The notes under the pieces are model-generated. The model did not search any database, was not told where the DNA came from, and worked only from the letters and a program-made list of their open reading frames with translations. DNA of 22,996 bases, taken from assembly GCA_003644265.1 (NCBI GenBank), contig QNBX01000061.1, positions 1 to 22,996 of the forward strand. The letters are read 5' to 3'. Source of the stretch: Planctomycetota bacterium (GTDB lineage: Bacteria > Planctomycetota > B15-G4). This document shows, piece after piece, positions 8,001 through 14,716 of this stretch. Positions within the stretch are counted from its first letter, which is position 1. Every line of letters begins with the position of its first letter. Both the position numbers and the translations under genes were made by a program.

Positions 8001-8565
8001 GAAGGCGAGCTTCTCACCCGATGGAGCGCGGGTCGCCATCACGCGACTGGAGGCGCAGATCAAGGTCTTCGACACCGCGACCGGCGAGCTTCTGGGCGCG
8101 TTGCCTGGACACGACGGCGCGATCTACGCCGTGGACTGGAGCCCCGATGGCGCGCGCCTCGCCTCGGGCGGCAACGACGCCACGATCCGCATCTGGGACG
8201 CCGACACCTACGAACCCCTGGCGCTGCTGCGCGGACACCGCTCCTACGTGAAGGACGTGGCCTGGAGCCCCGACGGGCGCACCCTCGCCTCGGCCTCGGG
8301 TGACGGGACCGTGCGGCTGTGGGGCACCATCAGATCGGTGGATCGCGCGGCGCAAATCCGCGAGGCGACGGTCCGGCGGGCTCAGCAACGGCCCATGGTC
8401 GAGCAGCTGTTCGCCCGGCTCGACGACCCGCAGGCCGTGGCCGATGCCCTGCGCGCGGCGACCGATCTCGACGACGAGCAGCGCCATGCCGCGCTGCGCG
8501 TGGTGCGCCAGTTGGCCAACGACTGGCACGCACGCCGCGCGGGCGAGGGGCCTTCCGGGCGCTGA
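5068..8565 (+). CDS. Membrane Ser/Thr protein kinase with C-terminal WD40 repeats, module A
   Basis: The GTG at 5068 overlaps the sigma-factor stop and has AGAAGG seven bases upstream. The product is 1165 residues. Residues 1-90 are a helical leader. The kinase domain runs from about 93 to 360, with glycine loop LATGGMGTVY (102-111), Lys125, HRDLKPDN (219-226) and DFG (239-241). The first glycine of the loop is Ala103, a mild deviation. One transmembrane helix lies at about 392-413. The remaining part contains WD40-type repeats, the clearest being GHQERDVRAIAVSRDGTLVA, GHDGAIYAVDWSPDGARLAS and GHRSYVKDVAWSPDGRTLAS, each ending in a WD-like dipeptide. A helical tail of about 70 residues closes the protein. 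WD40 repeats usually bind partners. The predicted topology puts kinase and propeller on opposite sides of the membrane. Substrate unknown. Confidence 0.92.
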   Translation: MTEPPYQRVRELLFQALKLTGGDRLEYLDRVCADDAALRAEVDSLIPHVEDENSPLEGGVGPLPLGPLAAAAEAAAQRGAADDDAAPQLPERIGPFRIVRRLATGGMGTVYEAVQDSPSRRVALKTLRRELLSPTLLRRFHRETEILGLLQHPGIAQVYEAGTAEGPDGSLPYFAMEFVDGEPLVAWADGRRLDEPARLELFAQICDAVHHAHTQGVIHRDLKPDNILVTTDGHPKVLDFGVARATDADIQTTTLVTEAGQIMGTLPYMSPEQVSGDPDALDARSDVYALGVVLFELLAGRRPHDLGKRSMPEAARVIREEDATRLGSVDTRYRGDMETIVGKALDKDPERRYASAAELARDLRRYLSDQPIVAHPPSSFYLLRKFARRHRGLVGGVAAGIFALIVGLAFAVNFGLDEAEQRRAAEVAVYRATLGAVSTSLEAGVVLGIQDMLDAVPEPMRGWEWDHLSSRTTRHLWEAGVLEDTWPGWQESEAYGVPVVFSHDGERVVSLLDEQTLGVWGAASGEQLHRIDIGAPIVPAGLTSGPGGVAVLTQEARLVICDDRAGAVSHSEQLPGTPLDAEWDPHGGLLAVSCVVGEEGDDDRGVLLVGAPGSLTPVNRRPVHVEHMAWASGGRTLLAQSAYRDETPGHRQYVAFDTRTWDSRQHEMWAMSSLAAATSPGAGLVAAATGSRDVQLFELGGFPGSPPRATLQGHQERDVRAIAVSRDGTLVASASKQGSLRLWDGATGEVLEAHELVGNPQIAISPTGRFVALTSGGRLRVLSPGVSSVLVLPGPGAYVYGVAWTPDGRTVVARDMYRESVAYDALDGRPLGPALPRPSEARSELFPGGAWGLSVDGTRLCSVSSRGELFAVDLVAGAAHASLEPALTDGADFDLARRAFWRASGRLDPASGRSAANASGFARNHASVGSFVLDPAARSFVAPEGRELHDALTGACIQRLAGQESHHAATAGDLDANMKASFSPDGARVAITRLEAQIKVFDTATGELLGALPGHDGAIYAVDWSPDGARLASGGNDATIRIWDADTYEPLALLRGHRSYVKDVAWSPDGRTLASASGDGTVRLWGTIRSVDRAAQIREATVRRAQQRPMVEQLFARLDDPQAVADALRAATDLDDEQRHAALRVVRQLANDWHARRAGEGPSGR

Positions 8566-8591
8566 GTCGGGTTCCCGGCGCCCGACCCTCC

Positions 8592-8625
8592 GAACCGTCG
8601 TCCAAAGCGTGTTTCGTGACGGTTC
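8592..8625 (+). terminator. Hairpin after the module A kinase
   Basis: Perfect 8-bp arms GAACCGTC (8592-8599) and GACGGTTC (8618-8625) flank an inner AAA/TTT pair. The structure begins 27 bases after the kinase stop and may end the sigma/kinase transcript. The rest of the 187-base gap shows only the ribosome-binding site of the next gene. Confidence 0.5.
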
Positions 8626-8752
8626 CGGGCAGGGCCGCAGATTCCCGGATCTTGTTCCGGACGAATGCCGGCCGTTGTCGCAACCCGGGGTAAGCCCAGC
8701 TCCCCATGGCGTGGGCTGTGGAACGCACCCCTTTCCGCACGGAGAAGACACC

Positions 8753-10801
8753 ATGACCCACCGCCAGCCAACCCTGATCTCCTGGAGCCTCGCCTGGATC
8801 GCTCCGCTGATCCTCGCGACGCCGCTCGCCGCCCAGCAGGCTGCTGGCGGCATGACCACCGCCGCGGGTGAGGGCCCGTCAGCGAGTCTTCCTGAGGCCG
8901 CGCTGCCCGTGCAGTGGGCCGACTTCGACCGTGACGGTCTCGACGACGCGCTGGTCGTGACCACCGAGGGCCGCCTGGCCCTGCTCCAGTCCCGGCCGAA
9001 TGGGACGTTTCTCGACATGACCGAGTGGGCCGGGCTCGACGGCATGGCGAACGTGCTCGTGACGGTCTTCCAGGACCACGACCACGACGGCTGGGCGGAT
9101 CTGTTCGTGGGCACCGCCGACGGACGTGCCTACCTCATGCAGAACATGGGCGGGCCGTTCCTCGACGTCACGTCGGGTAGCGGCATCACGGCACAGGGCG
9201 CGGCGCGCTCGGCGCACTGGATGGACTACGACGCCGACGGCCTGCTCGACCTGCACCTGGTGACCGAGCGCGAGAACATCCTGTTCCATGCGCGGGGATC
9301 CTGGAGCTTCGAGCCGATCACGCTGCCGCTCACCGCCGCTGGCGGCCAGGTCACAACGGTCGACACGTCCGGCGATGAAGACGGCCCGGGCACGGACGGG
9401 ACCGGATTTCGGCCCGCCACGCCCCCCATGAGGCCGGTTGGTCAGGGCCTCGGCGCCGGCCCAGGCCTCGGCTCGCTCGGCGACCTCTCCGGCGGACCGC
9501 CCAGCGGCGTGGGCGCCCGCTCGACGTCCCCCCAGCAGGGCTCCGCCCCTGGTTTCGGCTGCGCCAACGCCATCGGCGACGCGGGCGGCTCCGGCTGCCT
9601 GCAAGCCTCGTCCGTGCCCACGCTGGGCATGCTCTACCCGCTGACCGACAAGCTCTTCGTCGACGACGCCACGGGCAGGGTGGGCGTCGGCACGACCTCG
9701 CCCGAGGTCCCGCTGCACGTGGTCGGCGGGAGTGACGTCTCGCTGGCCGGTGGGGGCTACGCGATGTTCGGCGCAGTCGACGGCCAGAACATCACCGTGG
9801 ACGGCAATGAGATCATGGCACGCACCAACGGCGCCGCAGCCAGTCTGATCGTGAACGGGTTGGGTGGCGAAGTGCACTTCGGCGGGCAGTCAGGCGCCGG
9901 CCCGACCAGGGTCGGTATCGGGACGACCACGCCCTCGGGGACCCTCGAGATCATCGAGAGCGGGTTCGAGACCGGGCTGATAATCACCGAGACGGTCGAC
10001 AACCGGGGTTCGGCGCTCGCTCTCAAGAACAACGCTCGGACCTGGTTGTTGGTTTCGGACTCGGGCCCCGACCAGCTACGTCTGGAGAACGGTCCCGGGA
10101 CACCACCGCTGACGATCGACGGGGTCACCGGCTTCGTCGGCATCGGGACGGCATCGCCCACCGCCCCACTGCATGTGCCTGCAGGAGCGAGATTGGGGGG
10201 TACGGAAATCACCGGGTCCCTCGCGGTCCTGGACGAGCTGTCGGTCAGCAACCGTACGAACATCTATCATGACTTCCATGCAACAGGAGATATCATCCTC
10301 GCCACCGGTTTCTTGAAGCGGGTCGGCATCGGCGTGATGACCCCCGACGAGACACTGGACGTCAACGGCGCCATCAAGATCCGCGGCGGCGCGGACATCG
10401 TCGAGACGTTCGAGAGTTCCTGCGGCACCCTCGAGCCCGGCACCGTCGTCGTGATCGACCCCGCGAACCCCGGCGCGCTGATGTGCTCGCGCACGGCCTA
10501 CGACACCAAGGTCGCGGGCGTCGTGTCGGGTGCCGGCGGCATCAATCCCGGCCTGCTCCTGGGCCAGGATGACATGTTTGCCGGCGACACCAAGGTGGCC
10601 ATGACCGGCCGCGTCTACGTGAACTGTTCGACCGAGAACGGCCCCATCGTGCCCGGCGACCGCCTGACCACCGCGACCCGCGAGGGTCACGCCATGCGGG
10701 TCAATGAGGAGTTGCCGTCGTCCGGCTGCGTCATCGGCAAGGCCATGTCGTCACTGGATGACGGCACGGGCCTGGTTCTCGTCCTCGTCAACCTGCAGTG
10801 A
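8753..10801 (+). CDS. Secreted protein with VCBS/FG-GAP motifs and VGIGT tail-fibre-like repeats
   Basis: The ATG at 8753 follows GGAG (8741-8744). The product is 682 residues with a signal peptide ending LAAQ near residue 28. Three calcium-loop motifs of FG-GAP/VCBS type lie at residues 57 (DFDRDGLDD), 108 (DHDHDGWAD) and 158 (DYDADGLLD). A low-complexity Gly/Pro linker follows. Four copies of a V-G-[IV]-G-x-x-[ST]-P-x-x-x-L-x-[VI] motif then start at residues 310, 387, 462 and 524, a spacing near 75 residues. Such motifs are common in trimeric tail-fibre and adhesin stalks. The C-terminal 140 residues form a conserved-looking beta domain (GTVVVIDP, GRVYVNC, PGDRLTTA, SSGCVIGKAM) like those at the ends of fibre proteins. 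A surface-attached or shed adhesin is the likeliest role, by inference. Confidence 0.85.
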   Translation: MTHRQPTLISWSLAWIAPLILATPLAAQQAAGGMTTAAGEGPSASLPEAALPVQWADFDRDGLDDALVVTTEGRLALLQSRPNGTFLDMTEWAGLDGMANVLVTVFQDHDHDGWADLFVGTADGRAYLMQNMGGPFLDVTSGSGITAQGAARSAHWMDYDADGLLDLHLVTERENILFHARGSWSFEPITLPLTAAGGQVTTVDTSGDEDGPGTDGTGFRPATPPMRPVGQGLGAGPGLGSLGDLSGGPPSGVGARSTSPQQGSAPGFGCANAIGDAGGSGCLQASSVPTLGMLYPLTDKLFVDDATGRVGVGTTSPEVPLHVVGGSDVSLAGGGYAMFGAVDGQNITVDGNEIMARTNGAAASLIVNGLGGEVHFGGQSGAGPTRVGIGTTTPSGTLEIIESGFETGLIITETVDNRGSALALKNNARTWLLVSDSGPDQLRLENGPGTPPLTIDGVTGFVGIGTASPTAPLHVPAGARLGGTEITGSLAVLDELSVSNRTNIYHDFHATGDIILATGFLKRVGIGVMTPDETLDVNGAIKIRGGADIVETFESSCGTLEPGTVVVIDPANPGALMCSRTAYDTKVAGVVSGAGGINPGLLLGQDDMFAGDTKVAMTGRVYVNCSTENGPIVPGDRLTTATREGHAMRVNEELPSSGCVIGKAMSSLDDGTGLVLVLVNLQ

Positions 10802-10808
10802 AAGGAGG
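10801..10808 (+). promoter_or_regulatory. Perfect Shine-Dalgarno deciding the EEP gene start
   Basis: AAAGGAGG directly follows the preceding stop codon. GGAGG is five bases from the ATG at 10814 but only two from the in-frame GTG at 10811, so 10814 is the better start. Confidence 0.7.
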
Positions 10809-10813
10809 CTGTG

Positions 10814-12100
10814 ATGAGAAACCGAATCACTGATCGCATGACGATCATCGGAGTCGTTCTGGGCGCGCTGCTGTCGCTGACCGGGATTGCCAGCGGACAG
10901 CCGACACTCGTGGTGACACCGGAAGGATCCTTCTCGCCGCCTTACTTCACTACTGAAACCGGTGCGCAAATACATCAACCCAGCATGCTTGTCAAGACGG
11001 CAGTCGACATTTATGTTCCGAACAGCACGATTTTCATAGCGCCCGGCGAATACAGAGAGTCCGGCGTCTACAGCAAGCCGACGACCCTCTTGGTGCCCAG
11101 TGGTGCGGCGGTGATCGGCCACACGAACCTAGGAGACAGCACCACGCTGAGCATTGCGAGCTTGAACACACACTTGGTCGGCGACACCTCGGCGTTGATT
11201 GGCGCCACGTGGGATTACTGGGCAGATGATCAGCGAGCCATAGACATCGCGAACATCTGTGCTCACCCTCTTAATCAGTGGGACTTCGTCGCGCTCTCTG
11301 AAGTCTGGGATGAAGACTTCTTCTGCGATGATTGCTGCGGAAACTGCGAACCGGACACCAGCGTGATTACGCCGATTCTCGATCAATCGGGGTATTTGGA
11401 GGGAAGGATTGGAGATGACCTTCACGGTGACTTCTTGAGCTCCGGACTGGCAGTCATGAGCCAGTATCCAATCAGCCTCTTCGCTCAGCTTGACTTTCAA
11501 GACTGCCCGCACAATCCATGCGACGGAGACGACTGCCTCGCCAACAAGGGCTTCGTGTGGTCGACGATTCATAAAGACGGATTCGCCATCAACATCATCA
11601 ACACGCACACCCAAGCAAGCAACGCTCACATCAACCAGATCACGCGTATACTGCAGATGCAGTGCATCAACACCCAGATAAGTAACCACAGAAGCGTCAG
11701 CCCCAACGATCTCTACTTCATTGTGGGAGACCTCAATGTGCCCGGCGAAACCGTTACTGAATACTACAATAACATGAGGCTGTCGTTCCCCCTCTTCAAT
11801 GACGCAGTGCGGAACGTCCCTGGATTCAAAAAGGAAGAGCAGTATACGAACAGCCCAGACAACAAGCTCGCCAAGTGCTTCGATTGTGGAACAGTGGATG
11901 CTCGATTGGATTACATCCTGTTCATCCCCGCGTCGGAGAACGGGAACGTGAGAGTCGTGCCGCGTACGGCGGGGCGGTACAAGTTCCTCGGATCGAGCAT
12001 CACGGCTGACTGCGACGAATGCCCCGACGCCGACGTCGCGACGATTGAGAAGTCGGACCACTGGGCGGTGGAGGGAGAGTTCGAGATCTATCGGCCTTGA
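10814..12100 (+). CDS. Secreted endonuclease/exonuclease/phosphatase-fold protein, sphingomyelinase-like
   Basis: The 428-residue product has a signal peptide (1-29). Residues 55-101 read like rungs of a right-handed beta-helix (STIFIAPGEYRE, TTLLVPSGAAVIG). From about 112 an EEP (DNase I-like) domain begins. The expected catalytic set is visible: Asn118 in SLNTH, Glu163 in ALSEVWDE, His265 in NTHTQ, Asp306 and Asn308 in GDLNV, Asp366 in LDYIL, and Asp415-His416 in SDHWAV. Placement of LSEVWD, KGFVWSTI and NTHTQ is most like bacterial neutral sphingomyelinases, which cleave phospholipid headgroups. A nuclease or other phosphodiesterase remains possible. Seven clustered cysteines (171-178, 231-241) suggest disulfides. 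GC is visibly lower than in neighbours (31 of 60 bases at 11461-11520 against 44 of 60 at 7201-7260), suggesting recent acquisition. Confidence 0.85.
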   Translation: MRNRITDRMTIIGVVLGALLSLTGIASGQPTLVVTPEGSFSPPYFTTETGAQIHQPSMLVKTAVDIYVPNSTIFIAPGEYRESGVYSKPTTLLVPSGAAVIGHTNLGDSTTLSIASLNTHLVGDTSALIGATWDYWADDQRAIDIANICAHPLNQWDFVALSEVWDEDFFCDDCCGNCEPDTSVITPILDQSGYLEGRIGDDLHGDFLSSGLAVMSQYPISLFAQLDFQDCPHNPCDGDDCLANKGFVWSTIHKDGFAINIINTHTQASNAHINQITRILQMQCINTQISNHRSVSPNDLYFIVGDLNVPGETVTEYYNNMRLSFPLFNDAVRNVPGFKKEEQYTNSPDNKLAKCFDCGTVDARLDYILFIPASENGNVRVVPRTAGRYKFLGSSITADCDECPDADVATIEKSDHWAVEGEFEIYRP

Positions 12101-12113
12101 GCGCGGGTCGGGT

Positions 12114-12160
12114 GCCGGCGTGAGCGAGCTGCGGCCTGGCGCCGCATCGCTCTCGCCGGC
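12114..12160 (+). terminator. Long hairpin terminator after the EEP gene
   Basis: Arms at 12114-12127 and 12147-12160 pair at 13 of 14 positions, and an inner TGCGGC/GCCGCA stem (12130-12135 with 12141-12146) extends the structure. It starts 13 bases after the EEP stop. Between it and the stop of the minus-strand gene at 12284 there is a second GC-rich region (GCGCGC repeats at 12265-12278) that may terminate that gene. Confidence 0.65.
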
Positions 12161-12283
12161 GCTCAGCGGCTCGACTCGCATCGTGCTGCGCCGTGGTGGT
12201 CGGAGATTCCGGCAGTCCTAAGAGGGTGAGCCGGGCTGCCGCCCGCCGCTCCGGCGGCGCTCCCGCGCGCCAGCGCGCGCTGC

Positions 12284-12802
12284 TCAGGCCCCGCGCTCCA
12301 GATCGATGTTGCGCACACGCGCGGTCACCGATGCGGCTTCGTCCCCGCGCGCGCTGGCCAGGCGCTGCTCCACCTCCTCGGCCAGCTCGGTGTGCTGGAG
12401 CGAGAGGCGGTACAGGCCGTCCACGCCCCAGGCCCTCAGGAACGGACGCTCGGCCTCGCAGCACGCCCGCAGGAAGGCCGCGTAGTTCTGGTGGTGGTCG
12501 ACGGAGATGGCGATGGACCCGATGGACTGGCACAGGTGCTGGCGTGCCCACGGATCCGTCACGTCGCCCAGCGCCGCGCCCAGCAGGCCCACCTCCTTGG
12601 GCGCCAACCGCTCGCCGTCGGCCATGTGTCGCCGCAGCAGCCAGGTGGCGGCGGACTGCACGTGGCCCTCCTCGTCCGTGGCCATCTGCACCAGCTCGGC
12701 CATGAGCGGTCTGGAGGCAGGGAAGACCTGGCGCAGGGCCTCGAGCATGTCGACGTCCTTGCCGTCGAACGACAACAGGTGGGTCCGCAGGCCGGACTTC
12801 AT
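12284..12802 (-). CDS. Helical HEAT-like repeat protein
   Basis: The 172-residue product is almost entirely predicted alpha-helix, in paired helices of roughly 30-40 residues: a TDEEGHVQSAATWLLRRHM unit, an LGDVTDPWARQHLCQSIGSI unit and an FLRAWGVDGLYRLS unit. This is the pattern of HEAT or armadillo-type scaffolds, with conserved Asp-Pro-Trp-Ala and Arg-Ala-Trp turns. It has no signal peptide and would act in the cytoplasm as a binding protein. Its ATG overlaps the stop of a small upstream ORF in an ATGA junction, and no strong Shine-Dalgarno sequence precedes it, which fits coupling. An alternative start is Met19. It lies downstream of the secreted HEXXH gene on the same strand but beyond a terminator-like hairpin. 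Confidence 0.7.
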   Translation of the reverse strand: MKSGLRTHLLSFDGKDVDMLEALRQVFPASRPLMAELVQMATDEEGHVQSAATWLLRRHMADGERLAPKEVGLLGAALGDVTDPWARQHLCQSIGSIAISVDHHQNYAAFLRACCEAERPFLRAWGVDGLYRLSLQHTELAEEVEQRLASARGDEAASVTARVRNIDLERGA

Positions 12803-12981
12803 GCGAGCGCGAACTCGTCACGGGGGGCGGGCCCGAGCGCGGGCACGTCGTGGGTGCGGGGCGAGGTGAGGGCTGACATGTGGGCTTGCGAGGGGTGGCA
12901 GGGAGCGGTCCACGTCGGCCACAGAGGCACCTCTGCGGCGACGACAACCGCCCCGTGATAGCAGACGACCCGGGGCGACAT
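12799..12981 (-). CDS. Possible small ORF coupled to the HEAT-like gene
   Basis: The 60-codon frame ends in an ATGA overlap with the next gene and has mostly G/C at third positions. It contains two Cys and several His/Pro residues but no recognisable domain. It could be a leader peptide that couples translation, or chance. No clear ribosome-binding site was found, so this is weakly supported. Confidence 0.25.
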   Translation of the reverse strand: MSPRVVCYHGAVVVAAEVPLWPTWTAPCHPSQAHMSALTSPRTHDVPALGPAPRDEFALA

Positions 12982-13042
12982 GAAGCGTCGAGCCGCGCGG
13001 AGTCCACAGCTCGCCGCGGATGGCCGGCTGGACTCTGCGGGA

Positions 13043-13066
13043 GGGGCAGGTCAGCGGCCCTGCCCC
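13043..13066 (-). terminator. Terminator hairpin after the secreted HEXXH gene
   Basis: Perfect 8-bp arms GGGGCAGG (13043-13050) and CCTGCCCC (13059-13066) lie 14 bases past the TAG stop of the minus-strand gene ending at 13080. A second inverted repeat GAGTCCA/TGGACTC (13000-13006 with 13029-13035) follows and could be a back-up terminator. Confidence 0.6.
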
Positions 13067-13079
13067 ACCCGCGTCCCGG

Positions 13080-14588
13080 CTACGGCGTCAGCCCCCGGAT
13101 CGCGTTGGACAGCGCCACGCCCTTCACGGCCGCCGCGTCCTGGATCGCCCACTGCACCCAGATCTCGGTCCCGACGGGGATACCCAGGGGCATGACGAAC
13201 GGCACGGGAAGCTGTCCGCTGCTGCTGGTCGCGACGATCACCGGGTCAAAGAACGGGAAGGGCTTGAGCGTGCCTCCCTTGAACGGGACCGCGGCCCCGG
13301 CCAGCGCCAAGAACAGCCCGGCGGCCGCGGAGGGCGCCGCGTTGCTCAGGTTGACCGCGTTGCTCGTGCCGCCGACGAGGTCGCCCGCGCCGATCAGCGT
13401 CGGCTCACCGGAGACGCCGGCGAGCGCACAGCCCTGATCGGCCCAGGGGTTCCGATCGAGCGTGTGGCTCATCGTGCTGCGACCCAGCGTGCTGAAGGTC
13501 CAGTCCTGCTGCTGGTTGTTGAGGATGCCGATCAGCTTCTGCTTCTCGGCGGCGTCGGGCGGGTCGCCGGGCTTGTGGATGATCACCCAAGCCGTCTTGA
13601 AGTCCTTCTGCGCCGCGCCGGATTCCGGAACGCGCGGGCCGGCGGAAGCCACGATGTCGGCCATGGTGAAGTGTGAGATCGCGCCGAAATAGGGTGCGCT
13701 GCAGTCGACGGAGTCGTCCATGTAGCGCATCTCGCTCATGCCCGCGTCCACCTCGGCAGGCGAGACCATGCCCATGAGGTAGAGGTCCAGGTAGCTGAAG
13801 GTGCCCCCGACGATGTCCGTGTTGAAACCGAACCGGCCTGACCCGTAGGTCGTCCCCAGGAGAGCAGGATTGCTGCCGATCCACTCCTGCACGCCGAGGC
13901 AGGAACCCTGCCCGTCCACGTGAGAGTCCCAGTGCGTCTTGGTCCCGCACGCTCCTGAGGAGCCATCGACCGCCTGTCCCTGCATGTGGCGGCCGTCGAG
14001 CAGGTCGGGCAGATAGTTCCCGAAGCGATGCTCGTACTCGTGGTTGACGATCAGACGCGTGGCCGCCGTGCTCGTCGGGAAGGAGGGGCTCGACTGCCAC
14101 TGCGTGCTGTTGATGTTGGTGAAGAACAGCAGCCCCTGGAGCTTCGATCCGGCCAGACCGTAGTCGGAGTGGAAGTCATGCGTCCCGTCCGGATCGGCTC
14201 CGGGGAACGTGCCCAGCCCGGTGACGTTGTTCTTGATCGGTCCGTAGTGGGCAGCCTTCGCATTGCCCCACCACGTCGCAGGCTTGAAGTTCATCCAGAA
14301 ACCGATGAAGTCGTAGTTGTCGCCGATGAGCGGCAGGATGTCGTTGGCGGCCTGCACCGTGATCAACGTGACCTCGTGCTCGTCGAACTGCGTGGGAACA
14401 GGGCCCCAGAGCGTCTCGATCAGGTTGTCGGTGTCCTCCCACGACAGGATGTCCGTGGCGACCAGGGGCGCCGAGCCCAACGCCTGGGCCGGGACGGCCG
14501 GGGAACGGCTCTGCCTCTGGGCTGCGGCGAGTGGCGCCAGCGCCAGGCTCGTCGCGACGCAAGCGACCGCGTATCTCATGAAGTGCAT
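13080..14588 (-). CDS. Secreted putative zinc-dependent protein with HEXXH motif
   Basis: The 502-residue product begins at the ATG at 14588 with GGAG seven bases upstream and has a signal peptide (1-23, ending LAAAQ). Residues 183-187 are HEYEH within IVNHEYEHRFGNYLP, a HEXXH zincin motif in which two His would bind zinc and Glu would be the base. Downstream acidic and aromatic residues (SHVDGQGS, GVQEW) could hold the third ligand, but I cannot assign it. A beta-rich C-terminal domain of about 105 residues ends in VKGVALSNAIRGLTP, a tail seen in many large Planctomycete secreted proteins and also in the remnant at 765. A protease role is plausible but unproven. The gene lies 128 bases downstream of the module B kinase frame. 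Confidence 0.8.
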   Translation of the reverse strand: MHFMRYAVACVATSLALAPLAAAQRQSRSPAVPAQALGSAPLVATDILSWEDTDNLIETLWGPVPTQFDEHEVTLITVQAANDILPLIGDNYDFIGFWMNFKPATWWGNAKAAHYGPIKNNVTGLGTFPGADPDGTHDFHSDYGLAGSKLQGLLFFTNINSTQWQSSPSFPTSTAATRLIVNHEYEHRFGNYLPDLLDGRHMQGQAVDGSSGACGTKTHWDSHVDGQGSCLGVQEWIGSNPALLGTTYGSGRFGFNTDIVGGTFSYLDLYLMGMVSPAEVDAGMSEMRYMDDSVDCSAPYFGAISHFTMADIVASAGPRVPESGAAQKDFKTAWVIIHKPGDPPDAAEKQKLIGILNNQQQDWTFSTLGRSTMSHTLDRNPWADQGCALAGVSGEPTLIGAGDLVGGTSNAVNLSNAAPSAAAGLFLALAGAAVPFKGGTLKPFPFFDPVIVATSSSGQLPVPFVMPLGIPVGTEIWVQWAIQDAAAVKGVALSNAIRGLTP

Positions 14589-14716
14589 GCTCTCTCTCCG
14601 GTGGGTGTGGTTCCTCGTTCACACCTCATCCGCAAAGAACACAGCCCGACCGACACGAATTTGCGAGGGGCCGAAGGCCGAGCGGATCGGACGGGCGACC
14701 TGCGATCCGGCGGGGA

